NCBI GenBank assembly: GCA_945910005.1
Contig: OX246743.1
Location: 7,484,897 to 7,548,896 of the forward strand
DNA length: 64,000 nt
DNA from: Isoperla grammatica
Taxonomy: Eukaryota; Arthropoda; Insecta; Plecoptera; Perlodidae
Reading direction: 5' to 3'
Numbering within the stretch: the stretch's first letter is position 1; each line of letters begins with the position of its first letter. This document shows positions 38,013 through 50,833 of the stretch, piece after piece. The notes beneath the pieces are model-generated. The model was not told the DNA's origin and did not search any database. It saw only the letters and a list, made by a program, of their open reading frames with translations. The position numbers and the translations under genes are program-made.

Positions 38013-38740
38013 TATAATTAAGAGTGTATTGAAGCAGCTTAGAAACAACTCCACCAACTCAATTTGTCTCTATAGTCTAATAGACTAACTAATAATGCTT
38101 ACTTAAAAAATGTTTTAAACAACTTCAAATTTCAAAATTTTCTTTCAGATCTCAATTCTTGACAACGCATAACCCTAGGCCACACATCACATTTACTCGC
38201 TCTATTTTCTTTTTCAATATTCCGATTCGTATCTTTGATAATACAAGACTTCTTCCCGGTCGCCTGTTTACACAGAGCAATACGATATTTTCCTTGTTTG
38301 TACAGCTACTCTGTCATTTCCGAGTAAACCACTTAACCCACACACGGAGTAAATAATACTTCTTGACCGATCTTGAATTACATTCCATCAATGTTTGTCC
38401 TCAAATAAACAAACTTGACATCTTTCGTCCCGGACTCAACCGGGTTGAAAACTCAACAGAACAAAACAAGATGCCAGTTTCTAAATAATGGGGTTTGTGC
38501 ATGATTGAGTTTCAATAGAAATAACTGATTATATCAGAAACAATGGCTGCCGAACTGTCTGATTCCAAACAACTTTCTGTCATTACCCGAAACGTATATT
38601 TGTTACTTAATTTAGTAACTGAAGCGTTTCCATATTTGACATCAATTAAATCCACTTCTATTTCATTGTTTCGTCTTTAGGAAAACAAAGTAGCTGCAAG
38701 TACAGTGTTGAACCCACTGGTGCGAAACATTACAATCTTG
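38013..38740. other. AT-rich non-coding stretch
   Basis: No gene recognised. Confidence 0.45.
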
Positions 38741-38747
38741 AAGACTA

Positions 38748-38913
38748 AGGCTCGGTTTCACCAAACTTTAATCCCGCGATTTTCTGTTAATCGGAGATTG
38801 AAAGTGGCACCCGGTAGAAGCCTCCGTGCATTTTGTATAATGTTTGTTGAAACCATGGTAAACAATCTGAGATTAGTAAATCGGCCGATTATGAAGTTTG
38901 GTGAATTCGGACC
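38748..38913. mobile_element. TA-flanked MITE X
   Basis: The left end AGGCTCGGTTTCACCAAACTT pairs imperfectly with the right end AAGTTTGGTGAATTCGGACC. TA occurs at 38746-38747 and 38914-38915. No coding of its own; an 81-codon frame crossing it (38705-38950) is a by-product. Confidence 0.65.
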
Positions 38914-38915
38914 TA

Positions 38916-39187
38916 AGGCCCGGTATTATAACGCCCGGCTAAATGTTTAGCCCACCGCTAACTTGTTTTCTCCATGGCAACCGCCAATCAGAAGCGTGGT
39001 TTCAAAGGAGAAAACAAGTTATTGGAATTCATAGTCGGCCCCTACACCTAGGGGCGCCCATTGTTACCAAGGTAACAGTTGTTTCCATGTTATTTCCCAT
39101 AAACAAAACAAATCCATAGCAACAATGGGTGCCCCTAGTGTATGGGCGACTATGAATTCCAACCCCGGGCGTTGTAATACCGGGCTT
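38916..39187. mobile_element. TA-flanked foldback Y with two internal hairpins
   Basis: Ends AGGCCCGGTATTATAACGCC and, inverted, GGCGTTGTAATACCGGGCTT, with TA at 38914-38915 and 39188-39189. Inside are a 15-bp hairpin TAACTTGTTTTCTCC / inverse (38959-38973 and 39007-39021) and a larger foldback starting TTGGAATTCATAGTCG (39022) and ending with its inverse (39162), whose arms also contain CCTAGGGGCGCCCATTGTTA. It shares the TA with element X, so two elements lie back to back. Confidence 0.75.
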
Positions 39188-39189
39188 TA

Positions 39190-41399
39190 AATTTTAGTTC
39201 GCCGTTGTACTCACGTTGTACAGTTGATTCTTATCCACTAGAATAATAAAAAATCATAATAAGTAATAACCGTCATATTTTTTTTACAAATTTCCCTGAA
39301 GCTATGATAATATTATTTGACTTTCTTACTCCGTAAAACATCCTTGAATCACATCCAATCGTTTGTCCTCAAATAAACAAACTCGACAATAACTCAAGTT
39401 TGAAAATTTAATAAAAAGATGCAAGTTTAACGGTTTGTTGTTTACCACTCGAAGAGGAGCTTCTTTTTGTTAAGATCTTTGGAATTACGACCCCAAGGGC
39501 TGCGATATATTATTGGATCGATTAAAGCAGCTGTTCGTGGCATAGTATATGTATGTACACAAGTTTGTAGAGACTATTTGCATAACATGTGTCTCGGACA
39601 TTAAAATGCTGATTTACGATTGCCGAGAGCCGAGTACGAAAAACTAGCCGAACAATATGGCAGAGCTAAGATCGATGAAAAGTTTATACATAACAACACA
39701 ACATTCCTTCTGAATAGAGACGGCACGGTGCGTTTCAATATAATAATAACCTTCCCATGGCTTTACGGCAAACTTTGAGAGAAATGAGTTTTCTCGTCTA
39801 GGGAAGAATTTGAGTTATATGAAATTGTGCAGTTACAAATGAATGAACTCCGGTTACGCCGTTTAGGCAGGATACGTGTAAATTTTGATTAAATAGTTCG
39901 AAAATTAATTTAAAAAAATCATGAATTTTCTGTTTTTGTGAAACGTAATATTTTATAACATTTTTTTCTGTTTTGTGTAAGCTAATTTCGTTTAATGTAC
40001 ACATATTAGTGTATTTAATTCATTATTGAACATTCTTATGAAAACTTTCAGATACGTATGTCCACACACGACGACGGTGAAAAACCTCAAATGCTAAAAT
40101 TACGGTCTTATGCAACCTTTTAAGGCGAAGGGATATACCGAGTCATAAAACACACCATCACATTTCAAGAATTCTAAACCAAATTGAAAAACGTCGTTCT
40201 GTGGTTTCGTAAACAATGTAAATAGGGCGACATTAATATTTTGATAAAATATAATATATTATGTAATTAAATAAATAGGGTTGTTATTTTGATTTTATGG
40301 ATTTAAAAAAAAAAAATAATGTGCTGATTATAAGACATATTTAACTCACAGTAGTGTTTACGAAACCATATGGCTATATAGGTTATCATATCTTAGATGT
40401 GATGCAGTAAACTTGAAATGTAATTTATTTACGGTAATTTCCTTTGGATTTTATAAATGGACTATAATAATCTAATACAAATTAAACAATATAATAATAT
40501 AATATCGTACACTGTTGGAACGTTGGATCTAAGTTAGTCCGGAAGAAGTGGAGAAGTTTCGAATAACATGTAAAAGTATGCGGATATTCCTCGTCCCTTA
40601 TAATCGTTAAGACGCATGCCAATCGGCCGTAACCCAACCCGAACATGCCACGAGGTAATCATTTAAAATGAGTAGAAACACATTAAATTCAAAAAACCTC
40701 TCTAGGAAATTAAAGAGGTGAATCTGAGCCCCCCCCCCCACATCCCTCCTCTCCCCTCGCTTCGTCTCAGCCGGTTCAGATTTGAGGTACAACTTTGTTT
40801 AAAAACTCTGACAACCAGAATAAAAAAGAAAAGTGAATGGGATTAGAAGTTGGCGCAACAGTCTTGTAATGGGTTTCGCGGGTAACTGTGTTCGTGGAAG
40901 CGAAATAAGAACATAATTATAAATTTTGTACTTTTTCGTTTTTCATTTTTGTTTTGTGATTTTTTACTTATTTTTCTCTTGTAAACATTCTTTAATTAGT
41001 TTTAATGTTTTAAACTATTGTAACACTGTTACCCCCCAACTGGAAAAATATTCTTCAAAAAGATTAAAAATACATTAAATTTGATAAGAAGACACTTAAT
41101 TTTATATTTGTATATCCTATTCAATTATAGAACTGAATTTTAAATTGGAGACAGTAAATAAATTTGAGATATTATTGAAACTGTCTTATTTTATCCTTAA
41201 ACATTCAATTTCGCACTTTTATAAATGTCTGTTTATCTTGATCACACCTAGCCCTCCCTACGTTATTACAACATTTTGATATTAAAAGTAAATTTAATGA
41301 TATGAACAAAAACCTTAATTTCTCACGATTTTCAACCTAATTGTTTCGAAAACACGATTGCTATTTCACAAAACCAACGCTTTTTCAAATGTGAATCGT
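39190..41399. other. AT-rich non-coding stretch
   Basis: No gene recognised. A C-run lies at 40730-40739. Confidence 0.5.
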
Positions 41400-41484
41400 T
41401 CTGTATTTAATCACCGCGCTCCCCCGAGTGATATCCACCATCGCGTGTTAGCGCCGAACATTCTCTATCGGTAAACAACAACTA

Positions 41485-41920
41485 ATGGCGGCTGCTCACG
41501 TGGATACTGATTTCAACCTGAGAAGCTTTATAGCGTTTGGCAAGCAGTAGGTTTTATATTTGTAGTTAACGTTACTCTAAAACCTTGAAGAGTATTTTTA
41601 TAAATATTTACCTAATTGTGAATGAATGTCATATCTACGTACGGACGAGTGTAAGTGCATTTATGACAAGACTTGAAAAACATAATTTACTCATTTTTGA
41701 GTTATAGAAATAAATTACTTTCGCTGAAAATGTTCGACGAAGTAATACTAAAGTATTACTTCTTATTTTGTTATTAATATTCTTCTTATTAATATTTCTT
41801 ATTAATTAAAGTAATACTAATACTAAATCTGTTCGTAAATGTGTATATATTTTTTTTTTAACAGGTTGGTCACAAAGGTACTTACACCTGTACGCAAATA
41901 TGACACTTATGTACAAGAAG
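41485..41920 (+). CDS. First two coding exons of an unidentified gene (partial)
   Basis: Exon 1 coding part 41485-41546 starts at ATG in a good context (ACAACTAATGG) and ends at donor GTAGGT. Exon 2, 41865-41920, follows a strong acceptor (poly-T then AACAG) and ends at GTAAAT. The junction completes a CAG codon (phase 2) and the second donor is phase 1, so the frame is open across both: MAAAHVDTDFNLRSFIAFGK, then QLVTKVLTPVRKYDTYVQE. Without splicing the frame would stop three bases into the intron, which supports the intron. I do not recognise the protein. A GC-richer, CpG-containing stretch just upstream (41415-41470) is a plausible promoter. Later exons were not found; introns may be long or the gene may leave the window. 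Confidence 0.6.
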
Positions 41921-43400
41921 GTAAATATTTATAATAATTCTACTATTAGTCTAAGAGTAATTAGCTGACGACCTGTAAAACGCCAACTGCGTTCAAATCA
42001 AAGTCCATATTCTTTTATTTTATTATTTTCTTCTTCCACGCTATTTAAGCCTCACTGGTCCGAACATCCTGCTTGGTAACGTCGCATGATCATATCACGT
42101 TATTCAAACCAGTGAACATTATCGCCTACATTCAGGCGGACATCAGGACAAAAACTTTGCACTGAGAAGGACGGATCGCTCGCTCGCTGGCTTTTCTCTG
42201 AATTAAAACTTTATGTTACCATCGAAGCAAACAAAACTAGTTTCATGGACGATTTGCTCTGTTGCCAAATGTACCATACGAGGATCGAACTTGCTGGCGT
42301 ATCAATTAAATGCTGGAAGGTTTTATGTATTGTGAAGGAAGTTTGGTTGTTCATGTGGTTGGTTTACAGTTGGTATTGTGGGTGAGGTTTATCACAGTTG
42401 AAGTGAACGAAAGTGAAATTCGGCGGTGTGTAAGATAGCGACAATGAAGATGACGATGACGATAACAATGATTACGACGATGACGATAACGATGATAACG
42501 ATGAATTAGACGGATGAACATTTTTGACAGAAATGTAAGCTTAGACGCATATTTTTGACAGAAAAGTAAGCTTAGAGACAGGGCTATCAATTGAGATGTA
42601 CTTTATTTAAACCGTATTGGGGATTTGTATTTTTAAAATATGCAGACATTTATGAAACGAGGGGAGGGGTGATCTTTTAATTAGGCTCACTTAAGGCACG
42701 AAGGGCTGTTACAAATATATGATTTAAAGACAAGTAGAAGGACAAATATTTGAGGCATAGCAAAATTAGAATATATATATGATATTAATCCGAGGAAATA
42801 CGTTGTACTTACAAAATGTAGAATCAAGTAAAACAGAAAAAAGGTGCGCTGTTTTAACCAATCAACGAACTGAAAATATTTATGATATGCTCAGAAATGT
42901 GTAATTTTTGTTTCCAGACCACTAACTTTTGTAGATAACATAACTTTAGAACTTAATAGACATATTATAATGCACTTAATTCTATAAATCAACAAATTCA
43001 ATTAGTCACTCATCCCTCCAATCAAACACCAATCATTTCAATTGCAACGTAATTTCGAGCGTACCAGCCAACCAGCCAGCATAAGCTTTAATTACGCTTG
43101 ATTAGATAATGGTATTAATTTTGTGAACGGGAGGTGTTTTCGTTCCGTCTGTTGTGATGTGTGCAGTGTTTGCGGCTCGCCAGATTAACTATTGTTGAGC
43201 TCGCGTGAACGCGCAGAGCAGCGTTGAAAAGAGTGACTGGTTTATATTACAACGGAGTATTAAATCGCCTGGTGGACGTCAATACTACACAGGATTCCGA
43301 CGGAACACGTTTCCCCACATCGCGTGGAAGAATGGGGGGAAAACAAACAGATTGTGTTGTGAAAAAATAACTATGTGGGGGATGGATGGATGAATGAAGG
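41921..43400. other. Intron or intergenic DNA with a (GATGAC)-like run
   Basis: No further exon recognised. A GAC/GAT-rich imperfect repeat lies at about 42445-42505 and a ~28-bp direct repeat (ATTTTTGACAGAAA(T/A)GTAAG) at 42518-42570. Confidence 0.45.
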
Positions 43401-43421
43401 AATACATTACTAATTATTATA

Positions 43422-43544
43422 CAGGGTGGGTTATAAAGGGTATCGGCCGACGCGCAAAGGGGCGATCGTTTTTTTGTGTTATGATTGTGTGAGATGGGAA
43501 TTGCGTTTTGTTAAACGTCACGCGTTTATTTATTGGTCACCCTG
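43422..43544. mobile_element. Possible mariner-type MITE
   Basis: CAGGGTG (43422-43428) and its inverse CACCCTG (43538-43544) are each flanked by TA (43420-43421, 43545-43546). Short termini only; CAGGGTG is a frequent mariner-like end. No coding. Confidence 0.4.
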
Positions 43545-43546
43545 TA

Positions 43547-44030
43547 GGTCGGGTGTTTGGTGGAGGTGCCGGGTAAATGAAATTTTATTTTATTTTTGTT
43601 TATATATTTATTTTTCTTCTGTGTGGTTTGTGTTTGGGTCATGAAAGAATACATACAAATATTTAAATTTAATTAAAAAAATATTTAAAATTGAATTGTA
43701 AAATAAAAGACGTAGTTCGAATAAAATGTACCATGCTTGATTTCCGCTTAGTAATTAATAAATAATTATGCTTTGATTTATAGGTGACAAAGAAATAATT
43801 GTGTTATGCATGTAAATAAAATTATAATACCCAAAACAAATTGTGTAAATATAATTTGTAAGTGTATTTACGACAGTAATAGCTGGTGAGGCTAAATAAA
43901 CACAATATTATTATCTTATTAAAAAGCAAAACTAAAATTATGGGGTACGTGCTAAATTCTCATGTTGTTTGTGTGACACTGGTAAGCATGCAGGTCGTCT
44001 TGTATTGACGGCTGAAATGTCATGTTTGCC
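43547..44030. other. AT-rich non-coding stretch
   Basis: No feature recognised. Confidence 0.5.
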
Positions 44031-44039
44031 GCTAAAATG

Positions 44040-44260
44040 TCCTATGTGACGTCATAGCATCTGTTGGCTCTTCAATGGCCTCTGCGCTACTACCGTGCCA
44101 CCTGGCGGAGACGTGTGTAACTGTTCTCAATGACCATCTCCAACTGGCCAATAACTTAGACAAGTCTTTGTCCGGAGAGCCGCGCTGCTTTAGCGAATAG
44201 TTTCCCACTTAAACTCTATGGAACTCACTCGGAAGTGACGTCATTATTATGAATACAAGT
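44040..44260. promoter_or_regulatory. GC-richer island with two CRE palindromes and a CCAAT box
   Basis: TGACGTCA occurs near 44047 and near 44237, with GGCCAATAAC (CCAAT-like) near 44146, in a locally GC-richer stretch. No exon was found nearby; regulatory role is speculative. Confidence 0.2.
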
Positions 44261-44774
44261 TTACGAATGGTGAAATTTGGCAACGTCGCTTGGTTTGGAA
44301 ACTTGTCTTGTGGACATGTTACATAGAAATGAATAATGTATAATTATTCGCAGGAGACCTATACTCAGGAAAAAATCATGTCCCTCGTCAGGTTAATAAC
44401 TATAGATGTAACGGTAACTAGTTACAGGTATTGCAGTATTTTGATTAGTTGGGAAGGAATGTTCGAGGGCTGTAGTAGGACTCAATCCCAACATTTGCCT
44501 TGTGATTGAGGAAAACCTCATATTTTTTAAACTTTGTCCCTTGAAAAAGATATCTCAGTCTTAAATCGTGATCATTATAATGTACATTTGGTAGATATTA
44601 CACAATCTACAAGTTTTGTATATAGTTACATAAACAATTTTTAAGGGACAAAATTTCAGAAAACAAGCTTTTATGAATTTATTCGTATTTTATAAAAAGA
44701 AAAGTTTTATAGAATTGAAATTAAAACAAAATGCATGGAGACTCGTATTTGTATCGCTGTATGAACACTACGTA

Positions 44775-44835
44775 GATGCTGTAGCATAGCGGACACGCTT
44801 GCAACACGGTCGAGCCATGGAAACCGAGGAATGTG
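44775..44835 (+). repeat. tRNA-like segment, weak
   Basis: The A-box match TAGCATAGCGG (44782-44792) is followed about 16 bp later by a weak B-box (GGTCGAGCC). The spacing is shorter than typical; probably a decayed SINE head. Confidence 0.25.
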
Positions 44836-45805
44836 TTGTGTGGATTCCCGCGTAACTCACGTGGTTTTTAATTATCTTCCATCCTCACCACTCACTCACT
44901 CTTCAAAAGATTTACTGCATTCATATATGTGTACCTTAAATAACAACGAATGAAATGCAAAACTACAGAGTAAAGTCTTTGTTGTGCTTTCCCAAATAAA
45001 ATACCACTTTTTTATAGTTTCGTTTGCAATTTTTTTTTATCTGTCATTAATGAAGTAGATTCTCAAACTTTGAATATAAATACATGTCTCCCGAAAATGT
45101 ACCCTCATTCCTGAACTGAAAAAAATAACTGATATAAAAGGCAGCGTTGAACATAAGGTTATCTAAATTTTAAACAATTTCAGATATTGTTAAATACCGT
45201 AAGAAAATCTTACTTGGCAAATTATCAGGCTGTTTAATTTTTAACAGCTTTATTCTGAAGCATAATTACTTTTAGATATATTTTTAATATTTTTGGTTGT
45301 GGGTCAATATGTTCAATGGCCTTCGTTATTCTTTGACCTGACGATCCATTTAACATCCATGCTACAACTCCTACAAAAAATACGACCATAGTATAACGAA
45401 ACGAGTAACACAAGGATCGCTTCCTTATTCGTGACTATAATGCATAAACTATTTACAGGTTATTATTGCAAGATCGTCGTAAAGACCATGCAGCCACCCA
45501 CCCAGCCACCCACCCCTTACTGAAAGTGGCCGAACAAAATCAATACTCTCTCTGGAATCTATAACTTTGAATTACAACGTTGTACCGGCAATCGCGAGGC
45601 CTTTAATAGCGTAATAACGCAAGACGGAAATAGTCCTGATCTTCGGAACGGCAGTTATTTGGTTTCTATACATAGAGATGGGTGAGTGGATCTTCCGTTA
45701 CAGTTTCCGATTGTGTAATAATCCAATGATATTAAAGCTCTTAAGATTATTCGATAGTCTCGAATAACATGATTGCAATAATAGAGACGTAATGCAACTA
45801 TGTAT

Positions 45806-45905
45806 GTAATCTTTATTCACAACAGGGCATACGCCCCACAAGTGGAATACAATAAAATACTAAATCATGTCATAATAATACAAACTTATTACAATTTACA
45901 GAACC
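45806..45905 (-). repeat. Possible LINE 3' terminal fragment
   Basis: On minus: GGGCGTATGCCC (a small hairpin) followed by TGTTGTGAATAAAGATTAC with a polyadenylation signal. This is the layout of non-LTR retrotransposon 3' ends. No coding part is visible. Confidence 0.35.
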
Positions 45906-47589
45906 AATTTATAGAATCATCATCCATCATCATCCATCATCACAATTTATAGAATCATCATCCACTTTTGGCGGTCTAATTGCAAAAAAGTGCAAATTAC
46001 CGTATTTCAGTTACATATTGAGAACGCTACCCAGTATTAGAAAAGTTACAAACACACTTATGTTTATGACTCTCCAGCAGTAATGTCTGTATTGGGAATC
46101 AAACTCAAATCATTCCAAATTCAGTTTACTTACCAATTTTGGCAGAGTGTAGTGACAGGTAGATAAATCTGTTCATTATGTGGATTAAACGAATACACCA
46201 CACGTTCTGCATAAGAGTACAACGGCCATGTAGGCCTATGTATCGATATGTAATCCTTCTATGTGTCAGTCGGCCGGCCATGACGCATTGAGAAGTTGAA
46301 AATAGGCACTGTACAAAAATACATTATGTATGTTTTCTCCGTATAACGTTTCTCATATTGTTAACTCACCACAGAATACCCGTTGGGCTACTATTGTCAT
46401 ATCTTCATTGTGTTCTTGTCATTGATTGATTGCAAGATATCTCAAGACGCACACAATAGTTTTCTGGACGGCGCATTTTTTATGATCTAACAGATTTTTA
46501 TACGAAAACTTTTAAATATGGTAAAATTTATGTTTTTACCAGTGTCAGGCATTTGAGAAGTACAATAATGTTATAAATCAATGAAAGCAAGTAATGTATG
46601 TAATTCGATGATATTGGGGGTCATTATATCACAACTAAACCAATCTGACTCGTTAAAAGTAATAGTAATACTAATCGATTTCAGGGTGATGAAAATACAC
46701 GTAATAAGTATGAAGACACGGAACCGACAAAGAATATAATTATTCAAATAAACAAGCGGACTTCTTTCCTCTTGTTTTACTATAAAACGTTATAGGCAGA
46801 AAATGAGAAATATAATCTTTGTGAGGTTCAAGTAAAGTGCCCGCACGCCACTGTGCCCACCCCCTTCCGTTTACCTGCCTCTTTAAAGCATTACAAATTA
46901 ATGATCAAATTTTTGAACATAGTTTTCGCTTTAGCAAAGTAATTAAGAAAGATTTTCGCAGGGCCGCACGATTTGTGTGAACCCCCCCTTCCTTCCCTCC
47001 CCACTCGCTGCCACCAATCTAGCCTTCGGCATCAAATTACTGGGAATCACAACTCTTCCGCTCTCGGCTCAGACATTTTCACAAACTCGTGAAGATTCTC
47101 AAAGTTTCACTCACTCATGTAGGTCTTGTTAAAAGTTCCGTGGAAAGTTCACGTTTAATTTTCAGCTCATTGTATTTTACCCGTGTAAGAATTTGTGTAG
47201 GGTTGCGCGCACGTTTTCAAATGGGAATTTTTCTTTTTTTATGATTATTCGGATGAAAAATTTGTCATGTTTCTTTTGCGTTTAAAGGGGAGCGACTAGA
47301 ATGTTACGGATGATGGAGACACTTGAAACACTGTAAATTAAGTGATGGTAATGTTGAAAAACATGAACAGTTTTAAATTTGATGTGAAGTATTTGTATAT
47401 GGTACTTTAACATTGAGATCATCAAGTCTCACGCATTTTTTCAATTCAAAACAAGTAAGGAAGCTTATCCCTATTCCTAATCTATCATAGTCTTTCTCAC
47501 ATTTCTCACATTTAATTCCTTTCTTTCTTCCCATTCATATTATACAGGATCTCTTTACGACCCTATAGCACCCACCGTTCACCGCTTGG
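45906..47589. other. AT-rich non-coding stretch
   Basis: Short CATCATCCAT repeats at 45918-45965. No gene recognised. Confidence 0.5.
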
Positions 47590-47712
47590 CTCCGGAATAG
47601 AATAGGTCCAAGGTAGCTATGCCTATCGTAAGAGGCAACAAAGGTGTCGACATCTTATAACTTAGCATCTGAGTAGATTTGTACGTTGCTAAACAATTAA
47701 AATAATAACAAT
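47590..47712 (+). repeat. SINE-like repeat S, copy c
   Basis: CTCCGGAATAGAATAGGTCC, CTATCGTAAGAGGCAACA and GTACGTTGCTAAACAATTA match the blocks of copy a in the same order. Confidence 0.5.
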
Positions 47713-48719
47713 AAAACTAATAATAAGCCTACTCAGCAATATGAAACACATTATGAATGCTGGCCATAGTACAATTTATCACGCTCTTATCCTTGCACTG
47801 AAACTTTTTATATGTTAAGCGTAATCCAATCAATAGGGAAGAAGTTAAAACCTCTACATATTTCATGATAATTACACACGAGTTCAGCAATAATCCAAAA
47901 AGGACCATCAGTAACACGATTAAATCAGGCACAAGTACCCGATAATCGCACTCGATCACGTGTCAGTTGTAAAAACCAAAACGTGCAATGTGTTAATCCC
48001 GTGTAAACGATAATATGGTCTGATTAACTCATCTGTCTGCAATGCGGCCTCAGTACTCCACAATGGCAGGTGGCCGAAATCTGTTGCAAGTTAAATGCAG
48101 CCATTTACGTGGTAACATACGAGTTTATTTACAATTCAGCTATTTTACTAAATGTTACATCTTGTGTTAGTTTAAGTTAGTTTGTTTTACAGTACCTATC
48201 TAGTACCTGATTTAAAATGTGCTTGTTGATTCACGTAGCCTGTGAGTTAGTTGCAAACATATGGAACGTAAAACCCAAGTAACATCAACATCAACATCAA
48301 CATCAAAACCTTGCAATGCAATATGAATGGCAGCGTTCAATTTGCAATCACTACAGCAGCGCCAATACGTCATAGTACAGTAGGTTCCTATGACATCCAA
48401 AGTGTCGTTGGAACGTGTACTATTTAGAACCATTCTTGATTTGGATGATCGTATGATATGGTTGATTAATTTGTTTTGGTCAGTTCTAAAATATATTTTG
48501 TTAAATTTTTTTTATTATCAAAAGATTTTGTTAAATCTATAATTAATACAAAATATAATTTTTTTTTAAATTTTCTGAAACTAACTTTTGACATTGTAAT
48601 TAATTGTATTAATTCGGGGTGTAGTACAACAGCTAAGTTTCTTAAATTATAGAGCAAAGAAATTTCGATGAAAATAAATTCTTTACCTTTTTCTTTTGAG
48701 TCAAATAGTTCGGTTTTGG
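47713..48719. other. AT-rich non-coding stretch
   Basis: A short (CATCAA)n lies at 48283-48310. A 145-codon minus frame at 48466-48903 has no recognised domain and crosses into the next block; not called. Confidence 0.45.
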
Positions 48720-50330
48720 AGTAATAATAATCTATATTCCATCTTTTCGGTGGTCCCCGCACCTCGAGCTGGCGCGGCATTTCCGTTTTCCCCGCACCTC
48801 GGCATGCCCACAAAAGTGAGTTTTTTCCCCGAACTGTCGCTACAGTTTTCATCGTCGTGCTTTTGGCTACACGTGGGTATTTTTTTGGAGTTTGTAAGTC
48901 CACCCCTTTTCCACCCCCGACGTGTTTAATGCCGAAAAGTGTGCGTATTTGGCGTTGTCAAAGTGCGGTAAAAATTGCCAAAAATTCAATTTGTTTGTGA
49001 GACCTTTCTCGATGCTTTTGATCCCAAGTCAACTGAATGGAGCATCTTTTTGTCATGAACTTTTTTCAGAAAAAGTGCCCCGATAAAAAGTTATTTGCAC
49101 CCAAACTCGAAAAATTTTCGAATTCTGAATTTGACGATTTTGGTACGTTTTTAACGCGTCACATTCAAACAGCTCTGCCCGTCGAACCAAACGAGATATA
49201 ACGTTCGGGTTTGTTTTGTTACCAGCGCTTACCATCTGGGTAACTGGGTTTTGAAATTTTTTGGATTTGTCCCGGAACTTTCGGAAATCAAATTGTGTAC
49301 ATTTGGTAATGTGCGTTTTTAAAAACAGACGGGGTCACTTTTTTTCCACATTTTTTCGTTGTTTTCAATTTCGACTTTTTTATTTCAAATGATTTTCAAA
49401 AAAGACGAACATAGTCGGTCAAATTTTTTAATTTCGTCCCGGATGCTTAGTTATGGGCACTTTTCCATTTTTGCGACACGGCTTCAGTCGTGATTTTTTT
49501 GCGTCAAGTTGGTACTTTCGAAATGGGTTTTTTTTCATTTTACCGATGCTGAAAGCTTGCCCGTACAGGGGGATGAAACAACATTTTCGAAAAGTCACCC
49601 CCTTACAGAATGACAGACGTTCGCGCAACGCACTTTTCACGGCGATCTAAAAACACGCATACAAAAGTTTTTGTTTTGTATATTAAAGGTGTTTAAAATA
49701 TGCCATAGAACCAAATTTTGTGTTTAGTGTCAATAATTAGACAATTATCTATAAGAAAATGTTAACATCAAAAATTAGACTTTACGGGTGTCCGAGTTAC
49801 GGTGCTTTAACGGATTTCATGCGTGCCGTGTTTTTGCCGGAATTTGTCTATGAGAATTTTTCAATGTCGTAAAAAAGCATGTTGGAATTTTTTTACATTT
49901 TTTTTAACTCAAATGTGCACGTTCCGAAGCTATTGTCTATTTTTTGGACGTACCCGGACGTACCGGGCACTTACCGTTTTCGATATTTTTTGGCACATAC
50001 AGTAAATTGTGTAATTTTGATTTTTTAATTTTCGCCTTAGAACGTGTCCCAAATGTCCCGTTTTGAAATTGGACAATCCATTTTGGTATCATCTGAAAGT
50101 GCGTTTAAATACCTTTCTGTACATGTTCATTGTTTTGACTACACGTTTTCCGGGCCGTACCGGGAAGCTTTTGAACGTGCTAAAATTTTAATTTTTGGTT
50201 TTTGACCGCCCAAAGTACGAATTTGTTATGACTTTTTTCTGAATTTTTTGTCGGAATTACTTTTTTACATTCTTAATGAAATATGTTTAGTTTTTATTTT
50301 ATCAAAAAAACTCAAAACACTACGACGGTG
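48720..50330. other. 1.6-kb compositionally distinct block, T-runs plus CpG words
   Basis: The plus strand alternates T-runs of 4-9 with CpG-containing words (GTCCCGGA, GTACCGGG, TTTTCGA, GACGTACCC). It differs sharply from the A/T-balanced flanks. Some words recur loosely (CCCGCACCTCG twice; TACCGGG and CCCGGA several times). No open frame of note on either strand. It may be a large non-autonomous mobile element or a long untranslated region; no termini were found. Confidence 0.5.
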
Positions 50331-50477
50331 GGGTGCCGTATACATTGATGTAATCTGAAGATGACAATTTCGACATTCGAGTTTGTATTTGATGGCTTAT
50401 TGTGGGCGCTAGGTATGAATTACAGACTTTGTGTTACCTTTTTAATCAAACGGGATTCAATATTAAATATACAAGAT

Positions 50478-50596
50478 CTTTAAATCACCTAAAAATCTCA
50501 ACCCAGACTTTTTATAGGCGTCCGTGAGAAAAGATGTACACGTAATTGATATTCATAAATAGAGCAATAATGGTCTATCACGTAATATTGATTATG

Positions 50597-50644
<48 letters not shown>

Positions 50645-50833
50645 TTATTTTTCGCTATACTATCTTTAAATCAACTAAAAATCTCAACCCAGACTTTTTA
50701 TAGGCGTCCGTGTGAAAAGATGTACACGTAAATGTATATTCATAAATAGAGCAATAATGGTCTATCACGTAATATTGATTATGCAATGACAATGACAATG
50801 ACAATGACAATGACAATGATTATTTTTCGCTAT
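50478..50833. repeat. Tandem duplication with diverged hexanucleotide arrays
   Basis: Two ~186/170-bp units starting CTTTAAATCA at 50478 and 50664 share AATCTCAACCCAGACTTTTT and GGTCTATCACGTAATATTGA. Each ends in a hexamer array: CAACGA units in the first (50598-50643), CAATGA units in the second (50785-50820). Confidence 0.9.

Noticed and set aside
48466..48903. 145-codon minus-strand frame
   Set aside because: No recognisable domain; it spans the boundary of the T-rich block and an AT-rich stretch, and the Lys/Asn/Phe content reflects base composition.
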